This document shows, one piece after another, positions 36,358-47,985 of a DNA stretch of 64,000 nucleotides. The notes beneath the pieces are model-generated. The model ran no database searches, had not been told where the DNA came from, and saw only the letters and a list, made by a program, of their open reading frames with translations. Origin of the DNA: Oenanthe sinensis (lineage: Eukaryota > Streptophyta > Magnoliopsida > Apiales > Apiaceae); the NCBI GenBank assembly GCA_028671895.1, contig CM053800.1, positions 18,683,886 to 18,747,885 on the forward strand. Direction: 5' to 3'. The position numbers were made by a program, and so were the translations under genes. Each line of letters opens with the position of its first letter. Positions within the stretch are counted from its first letter, which is position 1.

Positions 36358-39300
36358 ATTTGATTGTTAAACTTAGCAAACAAATCTCATAGAGAGGATA
36401 ACTCTACTAATAACTAGAAAAAGTAATGGTCCGAGACTTATAAATAATGTTACTGGTTTTTTTTATCAGATTCTGTATTTCCAGAATTTTTGAGTAACTG
36501 AAATGAAAGATGTTTGTTCCTCTAGCACTGAACTGATATTCATGTAGTATCATCTTCATTTCCCCTATGTCTGAGCTTTCTTTATTTCAAAATCCTTCAT
36601 AGCTTGAGCTTAAAGAACATATCATGAACAAAGCTTCATAAGAATCAAAATTTCTAGGAACGTCTTCAATAGAACATTGCTCATATGATGTTCTCCCCCT
36701 GAGAATGTGATTCTTCTTCTTTTTCTTCTTCTCCCCTTTAGATGAACAATAAAAGTGTCTTCTCTTTACTTTTATGTATCCCCTTGGATGAGAAATCCTT
36801 AAATGACAATTCCTTGTAAGTATAATTTCCTATGTTCTTTCTTAATCCACAAGGATAAGAAGATAAGATTTTCTTCTTTTTCTTGTATACTAAATTATCC
36901 TCCTAGTTGAGGAATCCTCCAATGGACCATCTTTTGAATGGCTTGTCTTCCAATAAAGGTTTTCATTTGCCATTGATTGGGAAAACATAGTAGATTTTCT
37001 ATCAGAAGTAGCATGTAGCAAGGGTAAGTGTTTGGTCTATGGGTTCCTCACTTCTACTATGTTCTGTTGGTGTTTACAGTTAAGTGTCGAGCACTTTGAA
37101 GTGTTTCACTCTTTCTCTCCCTATCTTTCACTCAAGTGTATCTCTCCCTTACTTTCACTCAAGTGTTTCTCTCCCTCACTTTCACTCTTCATTCCAAATA
37201 TAACCTTCTGTACCTGTAAGTGAAATATTTATTCTCATCACCTGATTAATCAGAATGAACTGAATCATTATCAAGTGGAGAATTACCTCGTAGAGGTGTT
37301 CTTGATCTATCATGCATAAGCACTATCTCAGCACCAGACTCAAAAGCTATTGTTAAATCACTGTCTAGTAGAGCCTCACCTCTTTCAGGTAGGTTATCCC
37401 TAGATATAAAATCTGTTAGGGAATCCCGCCTTGCTATATCAGGGGTTGCCTCACACCTTCTCCATAAACGAGATGTGGACTTCCCATTTTCAGGCTCTAG
37501 AAATGTTCCTTCTAGGAGGGTCATCACGTTGGATTCTGTAATGAACGGCAATTTAGAACCCGTGATGCCCTCAGTTGCCTGTGAAGGCATGTCCTACACA
37601 GGATCTACCTGTGGATGCTCTATTGTCTTAATAACTTCATCTATCGTAACAAATGGCAAATAAAGAAGTTAAGGGATTTGGCTATACCTCTCATTGTGCA
37701 CGCCTTGCAATTTGTTCCTAGAATTCATCTATTTAGCCTTACCATCAGCTTGAGTGCCGATGGTGTGCTTGACTCATTACAAGGTGCTCTGGCTGATGAG
37801 CAAATTTCAATGGACTCATCCTGATGAGAGAATTATTCTAGAGATAGTTTAATTGCCTTTTCAGCTCTGCATCCTTTTGAGAAGATGTAGATGAGCTTAC
37901 AGATATCTCAGTTTATATATTACTTTTCTTTTGTGGATGTGAGCTATGGGTTCACTTCCGACTTCATCCTTATTTGCTACATTAAGTGCAGTTTCTCCCT
38001 TATCAACCTCTAACTTACAAAGGTTCTTTATATCTCCAAGGGTTAATATATGGAAGTGGATGAATTATTGATTGGTATTATGGCCTTAATAAGAAATTGA
38101 TGGGTTTTCAACCTCTTGGTCAGCTTCTAAAGCCACTAGGGGCTACACGGATAGAGTCAACAAGATAAAAAGATAATTAACTTAATATTCTAGAGCATAA
38201 TTTTCATCTCAAAGAGAAGGAAAAATATAATAAGGATGGTAAAAGATTGCAATAAAGCGCTTTTAGTAAAAAGAGTTTTGTCAGAACTAAAGATTTATCA
38301 TTTAAGATAATGATAAGAAATTTTCTTTAAGATACATATCCCATAATAAAACGTGGGAAGATGTATTAGAGAACAAAGTTTATATCCCTTATGAATTTCC
38401 TATAAGGCAAACTTCCCATGATAAAATACGGAAATTTATACCAAAGAAAAAATTCAACTCTCTTGCCAAATTATATCTCGATAAAATGACTCATTCCCAT
38501 TAAACCTTAGCACTATACATTTTGAAAACAGTTTTGGAAAACATCCTTATCAGATAGAAGACAATGATATTCCAACTCATAATGTAATTATGATTTTCAT
38601 TATTTTTGTCCATTTGATAGTGTCCCCGATTTAAAATAAATACATGACAATGAGGGTGGATGTACGCTTAGCAATACAGTACAAGGTCTTCAAAGCAACA
38701 ACCATTGTTTAGGTACTATAAATCAATGTGGAACATACACTAAAACAGGTGATTGAAAACAAATCATTTTACAAATGGTTGGTACCTCAAAGTAAAAACA
38801 ATTTCTCCGAATAAAATAGCAGTCACAATAATGGGGTTAAATCACAAAGTTTCTACCACTTTAAAAGGATAAATTAAGAGAGAAAAAACTTTTAAAGATA
38901 TAAAATTTAAAACTAGTTTTTGAGATAGGATAAAAGATTTGAGATTTAGAGAAAGATTATCCTCAAGAAAATTGATTTACACCCAAGGTTTTAGAAAATA
39001 AAGTAGGGTTGTAAATCAAAAGATTTTCAAAAGAGAAGTTTTGAAAAAGAATTGTGAAGTTTTTTTCTCTAAAACTGATAGAAAGTGAATGTATTATATG
39101 AAAAAATATTTTTGAAAAGAAATAAACAAGAAATTATTTTCAATACATTCAGATTTAAAATTCAATTATTAAAAGAAAACTAAATATACTAATACTGGTA
39201 GCTTTTTAAAAACCAATTTTTCACTAAAAAATAAAAAATAAGCAAATCCATTAGTATGAATATATCACAATTATTTTTTACTAAAAAATTAATCAATTAT

Positions 39301-39368
39301 CATAGAATAATAAAAGATAATATTTATACTATAAATAATCATGCTACGAATCTATTTTAATATACTTA
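36358..39368 (-). other. A1 3' non-pol region
   Basis: About 3 kb between pol and the polypurine tract. The stretch 38900-39368 matches the end of the A2 tail (63670-64000): CTTCTCTTTTGAAAA and AGGATAATCTTTCT blocks are shared in the same order. 36358-37240 holds pyrimidine- and AAG-rich sequence with no convincing frame. 37600-38900 is AT-rich and I see no gene in it. Confidence 0.6.
37246..37590 (-). CDS. Hypothetical 114-residue ORF in the A1 3' region
   Basis: Open from the ATG at 37590 to 37246. It is acidic and Ser/Arg-rich (LTDFISRDNLPERGEALL, RSRTPLRGNSPL), with no recognised motif. Sequence upstream in the same sense is interrupted by stops, so it may be the last intact piece of a longer post-pol ORF, as in C2 and B1. 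It is the only sizeable open frame in 3 kb, but function and expression are unknown. Confidence 0.35.
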   Translation of the reverse strand: MPSQATEGITGSKLPFITESNVMTLLEGTFLEPENGKSTSRLWRRCEATPDIARRDSLTDFISRDNLPERGEALLDSDLTIAFESGAEIVLMHDRSRTPLRGNSPLDNDSVHSD

Positions 39369-40620
39369 AACTAATGGAGTTTACTCACGTGTCGATAGTT
39401 GTTTATTAAGTAAATAGTTGTACAAGTATCCTTAGACTTGAGATCGTTAGAGTAATCTCGTACACAATGATCTATGCTTTGGTTTAGTCCTTAGTCTCTA
39501 GGACATTCATTAGGTCCATTCTGGGCATAGTGATTTGTGTATGGAGATAGTTAACGGATCAATAAAGGATCTGCCCCTTCCAGTAAAGGAAGTGAATATC
39601 CTATGTTATTCTTAGATATGCAAGTTCAGGAATCTCTGGCCAGAGTGAATGAAATTAGAAAGAGTTTCTAATTTGCATTAAAAGGAACTTTGCATTATGA
39701 ATAAGAAATCATATGATTAAATTAGATAGAATTGACACGAGTTCCATGCCTTGTATTTAATCGGGATATTGAAGGGTAGAAGGAATTAATTGTACGGTAA
39801 CTAATTACTGACAGGTTCTAAGTATTCTAAGCAATGATTTCGTATTATCTGGATAGTCGCGATATGTTGAGAAGCATCACTCAAGATGTAGAATAAATAT
39901 AATTAATCAGATTAATTATATTTAATGAATTAATAGAATTCATATAAATAATAAATAAAATATTTATTATTATTTATTTCTACTAGCGGCTTAATATTGA
40001 ATCTAAAGAGTCACACCATAAAAGAGATTGAATTATAGATGAAGGAATAATTAATAATAGCTAGTCATTATTTATTTATGAAATAAATAATTACTTAGCA
40101 AATTTTATAAATTAATTAAATGAGATTTAATTGATTATAAATTATTTAAGATAAGATCTTAATATTATTAATTAAATATTTAATTAAAGTAATTAAATAT
40201 GAAGAGAGAATAATTTTTTAAAAGAGTTTAGAAAAAGGAAATTAAAAAGGGAATTAATAATAAGATATTTATAGAAAATATCTCAGCTGAGATATTTGCC
40301 TATAAATATAGGATTATAAACCCTAATAAAAGAACCCTAATATTTGTGAGAAATATTTTAAAAGGGAGGCAACCATAATTTTCTCTCTAGCCTCCTCCTT
40401 CATCTATTAGTTTGATTCTTGGTGGATATCTTTAGAGCACTCCACACTTGAGGGGTGATTGCAAGGATTGAAGAACAAGATCTTCTCTAGCTGTTGCCGG
40501 AAAGTAATCGAGGTATTCTTCAATTTATAAAATAGTTTTTGTATCTATATGTATGTATACATAAGAATATATGCAAATAAATGTTATTCAATGCTTCCGC
40601 TGGTGCATAAATTCCTTACA
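39369..40620 (+). repeat. D1 5' LTR, missing its first ~410 bp
   Basis: Begins abruptly at AACTAATGGAGTTTACTC, equivalent to about 33048 in the solo D LTR, and then continues to the proper end CATAAATTCCTTACA. It includes the palindrome (40276-40297) and TATAAATATA (40301-40310), so the core promoter remains while upstream U3 is lost. It also lacks about 55 bp present in the solo copy near 33910-33965. Confidence 0.9.
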
Positions 40621-40621
40621 A

Positions 40622-40633
40622 TGGTATCAGATC
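40622..40633 (+). other. D1 primer-binding site
   Basis: TGGTATCAGATC one base after the LTR; one mismatch to the initiator-methionine tRNA type site TGGTATCAGAGC. Confidence 0.9.
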
Positions 40634-42443
40634 GAGGTTGTATGCATATAGATTCGTGGTCAAGTTTCAGAATTTTATGAGCATGTATGTATTTATTATG
40701 ATTTATACAAGCAATATCATGTTTTAATTATGATTAATATGATACTCTTCGTCAAAATTGTTTTGATAATTTTCCTGGGTTCTATAAGTGTTGTAGATAG
40801 TCCAGTTAATTTTTCATAATTTTCTAATGCGTAGAATATTTATTAGGAATTTTGAAAGCAATAATAATGATTTAATTATGATTAATTCATTACTGTTCCT
40901 CAAAATTTATTATATATTTTTCATGTGTTCTACAAGTGTTGCAGATCGTCCATGTATTTTTAGAATATTTTTCTGAGCTATAGATTATTTATTATGGATT
41001 TTTAAAGTTGTTTTTAATTAATTCGTAATTAAATAATAATATCTGGAGAAAAAAAAAGGTCTAACGCATTCTGCGCATGCATTACAAGCTAAAAAAGGGT
41101 TTTTGGCTTTTAACGCATACCCGAGATGCGTGACAGGGTGTCTTGCACGCGCCTGACACGCGTACGCGCATGAGGATGCGTCAGAAATTTCTCAGGGCGC
41201 GTGCGGGCGCGTGGGAGCTCAGAATGGGACGTGTAATATACCGTTGGATTCGTTTTTCCGTGACGGTTCTAATGGTATATTACAATAATTTTTCTGAAAT
41301 TGTTTCGGACTGTTTAGAGCTTCCAAAAATGTTTTAAAGCAAGTTTTAACTGTTTTAAGTTGCTTTTAAATACACCATGTGATACATGGAGATGTATAAT
41401 GCTTATATGTTGTAATATATAATTTAACATGCCTACCTTATGTTTATTCGTGATTATATATATGTGATATATGCTTGAATTATCATGAGATGATAGATTT
41501 AGGTGAACTTAATTAACATAAGGCGTATGTTAAACAATCTAGAATAATGAAATTGTTTCGTGACCTTTATTTACATATTATGAATACAATCATGAGATTT
41601 TTGTATTTATGAAACACGTGATTGAATATGAATTTTCAACTTAAGGTAAATGATGATTCTATCAAACAACAGATGTTCTATCTGTAAGAAAGGGGGTTAT
41701 TAAGAGACGCCTCTTGACAATGCTCCACCCCTGGCCTGGGATGACTCCAAGTATCAATAGTTGATTTGAAATATTTAATCCAATCTAAAAAAATCTCTTT
41801 ATAATATGATTATGATTGTAACATAATATAATCCCCTAAAATATAAAGAATATCAAGTAGTAATTGGCCATAAAACACAAAGGGCTTGTGTTGGTCATAG
41901 CCTTCCAACATAATAGAAAGTATTTCTTGTTTTTGAAACTCTGTCATTTCGTGCTACAGCCGAGGGCGTTGTTTCTGAAAGAAGAGATACTTGTCTATAA
42001 CATGAGATGTGTATGATGAATTGGAATCTTATGGTCGTTACGTGCTACAGCCGTGGGCTATTTGAAACTAGTTTAATTATACGAGATGTTGGGATTGACA
42101 TGACTTAGAATATTGAGTTTGTCATGCCACAGCCATGACTCAAGTATTCAAGAGGCTAAAGTAAGATTAGGGAATAACATGAGATGTAGCTGACAAGAGT
42201 TGTCTGCCTATTGAACGTTACATGGCGTTTCGTGCTATAGCCGAGGTTGTGTGATGGAATGTAGGATCCCTATCCCACTATCATTATGAATGCTTAATTT
42301 CAATAAGGGATATAGAAATTAGATAGAATAGTGGGAGTCACTTATGAATAAAGACCCGATTCATATGGTGTTTTAGATAATGAAATAGAGTATTTGCTAA
42401 ATGTTGTTATGTGTTTATTATTTGCAGATTTACTATATACATA
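40634..42443 (+). other. D1 untranslated leader with repeats and a CpG-rich patch
   Basis: A non-coding 1.8-kb leader. A short GC/CpG-rich patch at 41110-41220 contains repeated ACGCAT/ATGCGT words. Further on, GTGCTACAGCC-like words recur at 41951, 42042, about 42124 and 42232, each within a diverged unit of about 90-110 bp that also has CATGAGATGT-like words. The 41143-41337 open frame overlaps the CpG patch and has no support as a gene. Confidence 0.6.
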
Positions 42444-44372
42444 ATGTCTTCTGCACTATCACTCCGTTGCATGCTCGATGCACACAAATTAACTGGTCCC
42501 AACTATGCTGATTGGCTTCGAAACCTGAGAATTGTTCTCAGGATTGAGAAGAAGGAATATGTACTAGACTCACCTAAACCTGCTGAACCTGCTCAGGATG
42601 CACATAATGATGACATATTGTATATCGTAATTGGATAGATGATGCAAGAGTTGCACAGTGTGTTATTCTGGGATCCATAAATGATGAGCTCCAAAAGCAA
42701 CACGAGCATATGGATGCTCACTCTATCCTTATGCATCTACAAGATTTGTATGATGTGGCAGGAAAGACAGCTCGATATGAGATATCGAAGGAGTTGTTCC
42801 GTTGTAGGATGACTGAGGGATCATCTGTGAATGTTCATGTGCTCAAGATGATCAATTTGATTGAGCGTCTTGGACAACTTGGATTTGTCATGGATGGGGA
42901 GCTGAGTCAAGATCTGGTCTTGCAATCACTTCCAGATTCATTCTCGCAGTTCGTTGTAAACTTTCACATGAATAAGTTGGATGTCAGCTTGCCTGAACTC
43001 CATAACATGCTGAAAACTGCTGAGTCGAATTTACCCACAAAGAAGAGTTCTGTTCTTCTAATTGGTGAAGGCTCTAACCCTAAGAAGAGGAAGATGAGCC
43101 CTCCTAAGAAGAAGAAGAAGGTAGGTGAGAAAAGGCCAGTTCCGCCAAAAGCTGAAGATCACAAAAGCAAAGTTGTTTGCTTTCACTGCAACAAAGTGGG
43201 GCACTGGAAGAGAAACTGTAAGGCTTACCTTGCAGAATTGAAGAAGAAGAAGGGTGGTGAGACTACCACTTCTGCTTCAGGTATGTTCATGATCGAACTA
43301 AATATGTCACTTAATCAAACTTCTACTTGGGTATTAGATACCGCCTGTGGTTCTCACATTTGCAATTCGTTGCAGGGACTAAGGAGAAGTAAGACTCTTG
43401 AAGAAGAGGAGGTGATCCTACGTATGGGCAATGGAGCAAGAGTTGCTGCTGTAGCTGTAGGATCGTTTGATTTACTTATGCCTACGGGCAAGACTATTAT
43501 TTTGGATAATTGTTATTTTGTTCCCTCAATTGTGATGAATATTATTTCTATTCCCATGTTAAACTTGTATGGTTTTTCGTTTGTTATTGAGAATAATAAA
43601 TGTTCAATTTTTAGAAATAATGTTCTTTATAGTGTTGGTATTTTAAATAATGGTTTGTATGTATGTGATGTAGAACATAGTTTACTTCAAATTGAACATA
43701 GTAATAAAAGAAAAAGAGATGATGAAAATCCCACCTACTTGTGGCACTGCAGACTTGGTCATATTGGTGAAAATAGACTTAATACATTGCATAAGGAAGG
43801 GTTACTAGAACCTTTTGATTTTGAATCATATCCTACATGCGAGTCTTGTCTGTTAGGCAAAATGACCAAATCTCCATTTAGTGGACGTGGAGAAAGAGCT
43901 GCGGAGTTTCTTGGATTGGTACATACAGATGTGTGTGGGCCGATGTTCACGCAAGCCATGAGTGGATTTTCATACTTCATTACTTTTACAGATGATCGAT
44001 CTAGATTTGGATATGTGTATTTGATGAAATACAAATCTGAAGCCTTTGAAAAGTTCAAAGAATATAAGTATGAAGTAGAGAAACAAACCAAGTATAGTAT
44101 TAAAACCCTTCGATCAGATCGAGGAGGTGAATACTTAAGTGGCGAGTTTCTAGATTATCTCAAAGAAAATGGTATAGTCTCTCAATGGACTCCTCTGGCC
44201 ACTCCCCAGTTGAATGGATTATCCGAAAGGAGAAATCGAACTTTGTTGGACATGGTTCGATCCATGATGAGCTATACAGATCTTCCAGTATCACTTTGGG
44301 GTTATGCATTGGAAACATCAGCATATATATTGAACAAGGTACCTTCCAAATCTGTTCCTCAAACTCCGTATG
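42444..44372 (+). pseudogene. D1 gag-protease-integrase, two frameshifts
   Basis: The start is the ATG at 42444 (MSSALSLRCMLDAHKLTG). A frameshift near 42620-42630 separates the first 65 codons from the long frame 42710-44467. In that frame: Gag core; nuclear-signal-like KKRKMSPPKKKKK; one CCHC knuckle (CFHCNKVGHWKRNC, about residue 157); protease with LDTACGSHIC, Ala following the catalytic Asp-Thr where Gly is usual; integrase zinc domain HCRLGHIGENRL with CESCLLGK; core DVCGPM, RSDRGGEY and the Glu in NGLSERRNR, so the integrase triad is intact. A second frameshift near 44372 ends the frame before the integrase C-terminal GCPAY block. Minus-strand frames here are shadows. Confidence 0.93.
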
Positions 44373-46358
44373 AGAAAGGAAACCGAGTCTTAAGCACGTT
44401 AAGATTTGGGGATGTCCGGCTTATGTCAAGAAAGTTGACCCCGATAAGCTACAATCTCGATCCGTGATATGTAGGTTTGTAGGATATCCTAAAGAGACTT
44501 TAGGGTATTACTTTTACACCGAACAAAGGGTGTTTGTCTCTCGACATGCTACCTTCCTGGAAAAACAGTTTATCCTTGAAGGGAATAGTGGGAGCAAGAT
44601 TGAACTTGATAAAGTTCATGAAGAACTAACTACTACGGTTCAAGAGGAAACACCTGTTCATATTGAACAACCTTCCGTAGAACAGCCCATCCGTAGATCA
44701 CAAAGGGTGTCATACCAACCTGAGAGGTATTATGGCCTTGTCATTGAGAATGACAATGAATTGGCGGTCATTGATGGAGACGATCCTATGACCTTCAACG
44801 AGGCTGTGAGTAGTGTTGACTCAGAGAAATGGCAGAGTGCCATGAAATCCGAAATGGACTCCATGTATGCCAACCAAGTATGGACTTTGGTAGAGGCACC
44901 AAAGGATATGAAGCCTATAGGGTGCAAGTGGGTATACAAGAGAAAGATTGGAGCAAATGGCCAGGTAGAGACCTACAAGGCCAGGCTCGTGGCAAAAGGA
45001 TTCAAACAAAGACAAGGGATTGACTTTGATGAAACTTTTTCGCCTGTAGCCTTGCTCAAATCAATTCGGATTTTGCTTGCTATTGCAGCTTACTATGACT
45101 ATGAGATTTGGCAAATGGACGTAAAGACGGCTTTCCTCAATGGGGAACTTGAAGAAGAAGTGTATATGACACAACCAGAGGGTTTTATTTCCAAAGGAAA
45201 TGAACATCTAGTATGTAAGCTACTACGAACCATATATGGGTTAAGGCAAGCTTCTCGAAGATGGAACATCCATTTTGATGAGATAATCAAAGAGTTTGAT
45301 TTTATCAAAAACATAGATGAACCATGTGTCTTCAAGAAGGTTAGTGGGAGCGCAGTAACATTTCTTATTTTGTATGTAGATGACATACTCTTAATAGGAA
45401 ATGACATACCAATGCTGCAATCAGTAAAAATGTGGCTATCAAAGAACTTCACCATGAAGGACTTGGGAGAAGCGTCCTACATTCTTGGTATGAAGATCTA
45501 TAGAGATAGATCAAGAAGAATGATAGGTCTAACCCAAGGTACGTACGTCGATAAGGTGCTTAAAAGGTTTAGCATGGAAAACTCCAAGAGAAGTCTCATA
45601 CCGATGAGCCATAGAGTCTCCCTTTCTGACAAGATGTCTCCTAAGACACCTGAAGAAAGAGAGCGTATGAGTAGGATTCCTTATGCGTCGGCAATAGGAT
45701 CTATCATGTCCGCGATGTTATGTACTAGACCTGATGTTGCTCACTCAATTAGTATGACTAGCAGATATCAGTCAAATCTAGGTGAAGACCATTGGAAAGC
45801 AGTGAAGAACATCCTTAAGTACTTGAGAAGGACTAAGGATATTTTTCTTGTTTTTGGTGGGTCTGAGTTGAAAATAGAGGGTTACACTAACTCTAGTTTT
45901 CAGTCAGAGTGTGATGATAGTACATCCATGTCAGGGTATGTATTTACTCTAAATGGTGGGGAGATTGTTGGAGAAGTCGTAAGCAATCTACGACGGCTGA
46001 CTCCACAGCAGAAGCAGAGTATATAGCTGCAAGTGAGGCTGCAAAGGAAGCTGTTTGGATGAAGAAATTTGTTTCTGAGTTGGGAGTAGTTCCTGGCATA
46101 GAGGGGCCTATTGTGTTATATTGTGACAATAACGTTGCAATAGCTCAAGCCAAGGAACCGATGTCTCACAAGAATACCAAACATATATTGCGGCAGTTTC
46201 ATTTGATTAGGGAGATCATTGAAAGAGGAGATGTCAAGATCGAAAGAGTTGACACACATAACAACATAGCAGACCCGTTCACGAAGCCGCTGTCTCAGTT
46301 AAATTTTGATCGTCATAAGGAGCGGATGGGTATTAGATACCAGAGTGATTGGCTTTAG
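44373..46358 (+). pseudogene. D1 integrase C-term, reverse transcriptase, RNase H; frameshifted
   Basis: After the shift near 44372 the frame 44464-46026 carries CRFVGYPKETLGYYFY (integrase C-terminal region), then reverse transcriptase: GCKWVYKRKIG, KARLVAKGF, QMDVKTAFLNGELEEEV and the catalytic ILYVDDILLIGND. RNase H begins with DVAHSISMTSRYQSN and GYTNSSF, where the usual first catalytic Asp is Asn (AAC at 45889-45891). A further frameshift near 45957-45968 moves the last part to another frame, which ends TKPLSQLNFDRHKERMGIR at the TAG 46356-46358. It is otherwise full length. Confidence 0.93.
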
Positions 46359-46359
46359 G

Positions 46360-46372
46360 CCAATTGGGAGAT
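46360..46372 (+). other. D1 polypurine tract
   Basis: CAATTGGGAGAT lies directly before TGAAAG. Together with the ATAGC duplication at the solo copy it shows that the LTR begins TGAAAGTG and not at the next TG. Confidence 0.85.
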
Positions 46373-47985
46373 TGAAAGTGTTTGACCTAAACCCAATCAT
46401 GTATGATGAGTTAGGAAAAACTTTCTGCTACTCTTATTTAATTTCATTTGATAATAATAAAGTATTTATTTGTTATGTTACGGGCTTAATCTATTTAAAG
46501 TGTATTAAATAAGATGTTTCATAATTTAGAGCAAAGCTTCTAGAATTATAATGAGATTGTAATAATGAGATCTAGAAGATAATAGCTTTAGACTTAAACA
46601 GTTCCTGATCATACGATAACTAATTGGAAATTGGTAAATCCGTAAAGATCAGTACATACTATGCTAGCTCTCTTAGAAGGATGTCTGTTCTCATAGACAT
46701 TTGTGTGGTGACACTATATCTAGTATGTAGGTGCTTATTAAGGAATAAGTTCACTGAACATGACTCGATAAGTAGAACAACTAATGGAGTTTACTCACGT
46801 GTCGATAGTTGTTTATTAAGTAAATAGTTATACAAGTATCCTTAGACTTGAGATCGTTAGAGTAATCTCGTACACAATGATTTATGCTTTAGTTTAGTCC
46901 TTAGTCTCTAGGACATTCATTAGGTCCATTCCGGGCATAGTGATTTGTGTATGGAGATAGTTAACGGATCAATAAAGGATCTGCCCCTTCCAGTAAAAGA
47001 AGTGAATATCCTATGTTATTCTTAGATATGCAAGTTCAGGAATCTCTGGCCAGAGTGAATGAAATTAGAAAGAGTTTCTAATTTGCATTAAAAGGAACTT
47101 TGCATTACGAATAAGAAATCATATGATTAAATTAGATAGGCTTGACACGAGTTCCATGCCTTGTATTTTATCGGGATATTGAAGGGTAGAATGAATTAAT
47201 TGTACGGTAACTAATTACTGATAGGTTTTAAGTATTCTAAGCAATGATTTCGTATTATCTGGATAGTCGCGATATATTGAGAAGCATCACTCACGATGTA
47301 GAATAAATATAATTAATCAGATTAATTATATTTAATGAATTAATAGAATTCATATAAATAATAAATAAAATGTTTATTATTATTTATTTATGAAATAAAT
47401 AATTACTTAGCAAATTTTATAAATTAATTAAATGAGATTTAATTGATTATAAATTATTTAAGATAAGATCTTAATATTATTAATTAAATATTTAAATAAA
47501 GTAATTAAATATGAAGAGATAATAATTTTCTAAAAGAGTTTAGAAAAAGGAATTAATGATTAAAATAGTTTTAATCATTAACTAATTAATTAATAAGATT
47601 AATTAATTAAAAAGGTAATTAATAATAATATATTTATAGAAAATATCTCAGCTGAGATATTTGCCTATAAATATAGGATTATAAACCCTAATAAAAGAAC
47701 CCTAATATTTGTGAGAAATATTTTAAAAGGGAGGCAGCCCTAATTTCCTCTCTAGCCCCCTCCTTCATCTTTTAGTTTGATTCTTGGTGGATATCTTTAG
47801 AGCACTCCACACTTGAGGGGTGATTGCAAGGATTGGAGAACAAGATCTTCTCTAGCTGTTGCCGGAAAGCAATCGAGGTATTCTTCAATTTATAAAATAG
47901 TTTTTGTATCTATATGTATGTATACATAGGAATATATGCAAATAAATGTTATTCAATGCTTCCGCTGGTGCATAAATTCCTTACA
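46373..47985 (+). repeat. D1 3' LTR, 1613 bp
   Basis: TGAAAGTGTTTGACC to ATTCCTTACA. It is nearly identical to the solo D LTR apart from a deletion of about 100 bp near 47385 (between two ATTATTTATTT words). Palindrome 47641-47662 and TATAAATATA 47666-47675 are kept. Open frames 46306-46512 and 46624-46827 are LTR sequence, not genes. Confidence 0.92.

Larger units (their letters stand above)
39369..47985 (+). mobile_element. D1: nearly complete Ty1/copia element, family D
   Basis: 5' LTR (truncated, 39369-40620), primer-binding site, 1.8-kb leader, gag-pol (42444-46358), polypurine tract, full 3' LTR (46373-47985). Enzyme order protease, integrase, reverse transcriptase, RNase H is diagnostic for Ty1/copia. 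Nested in A1. The two LTRs are very similar, so it is among the younger insertions, but coding damage makes it non-autonomous. Confidence 0.93.

Noticed and set aside
43759..44091. 110-residue minus-strand frame
   Set aside because: Shadow of the D1 integrase frame, which has clear catalytic motifs on the plus strand.
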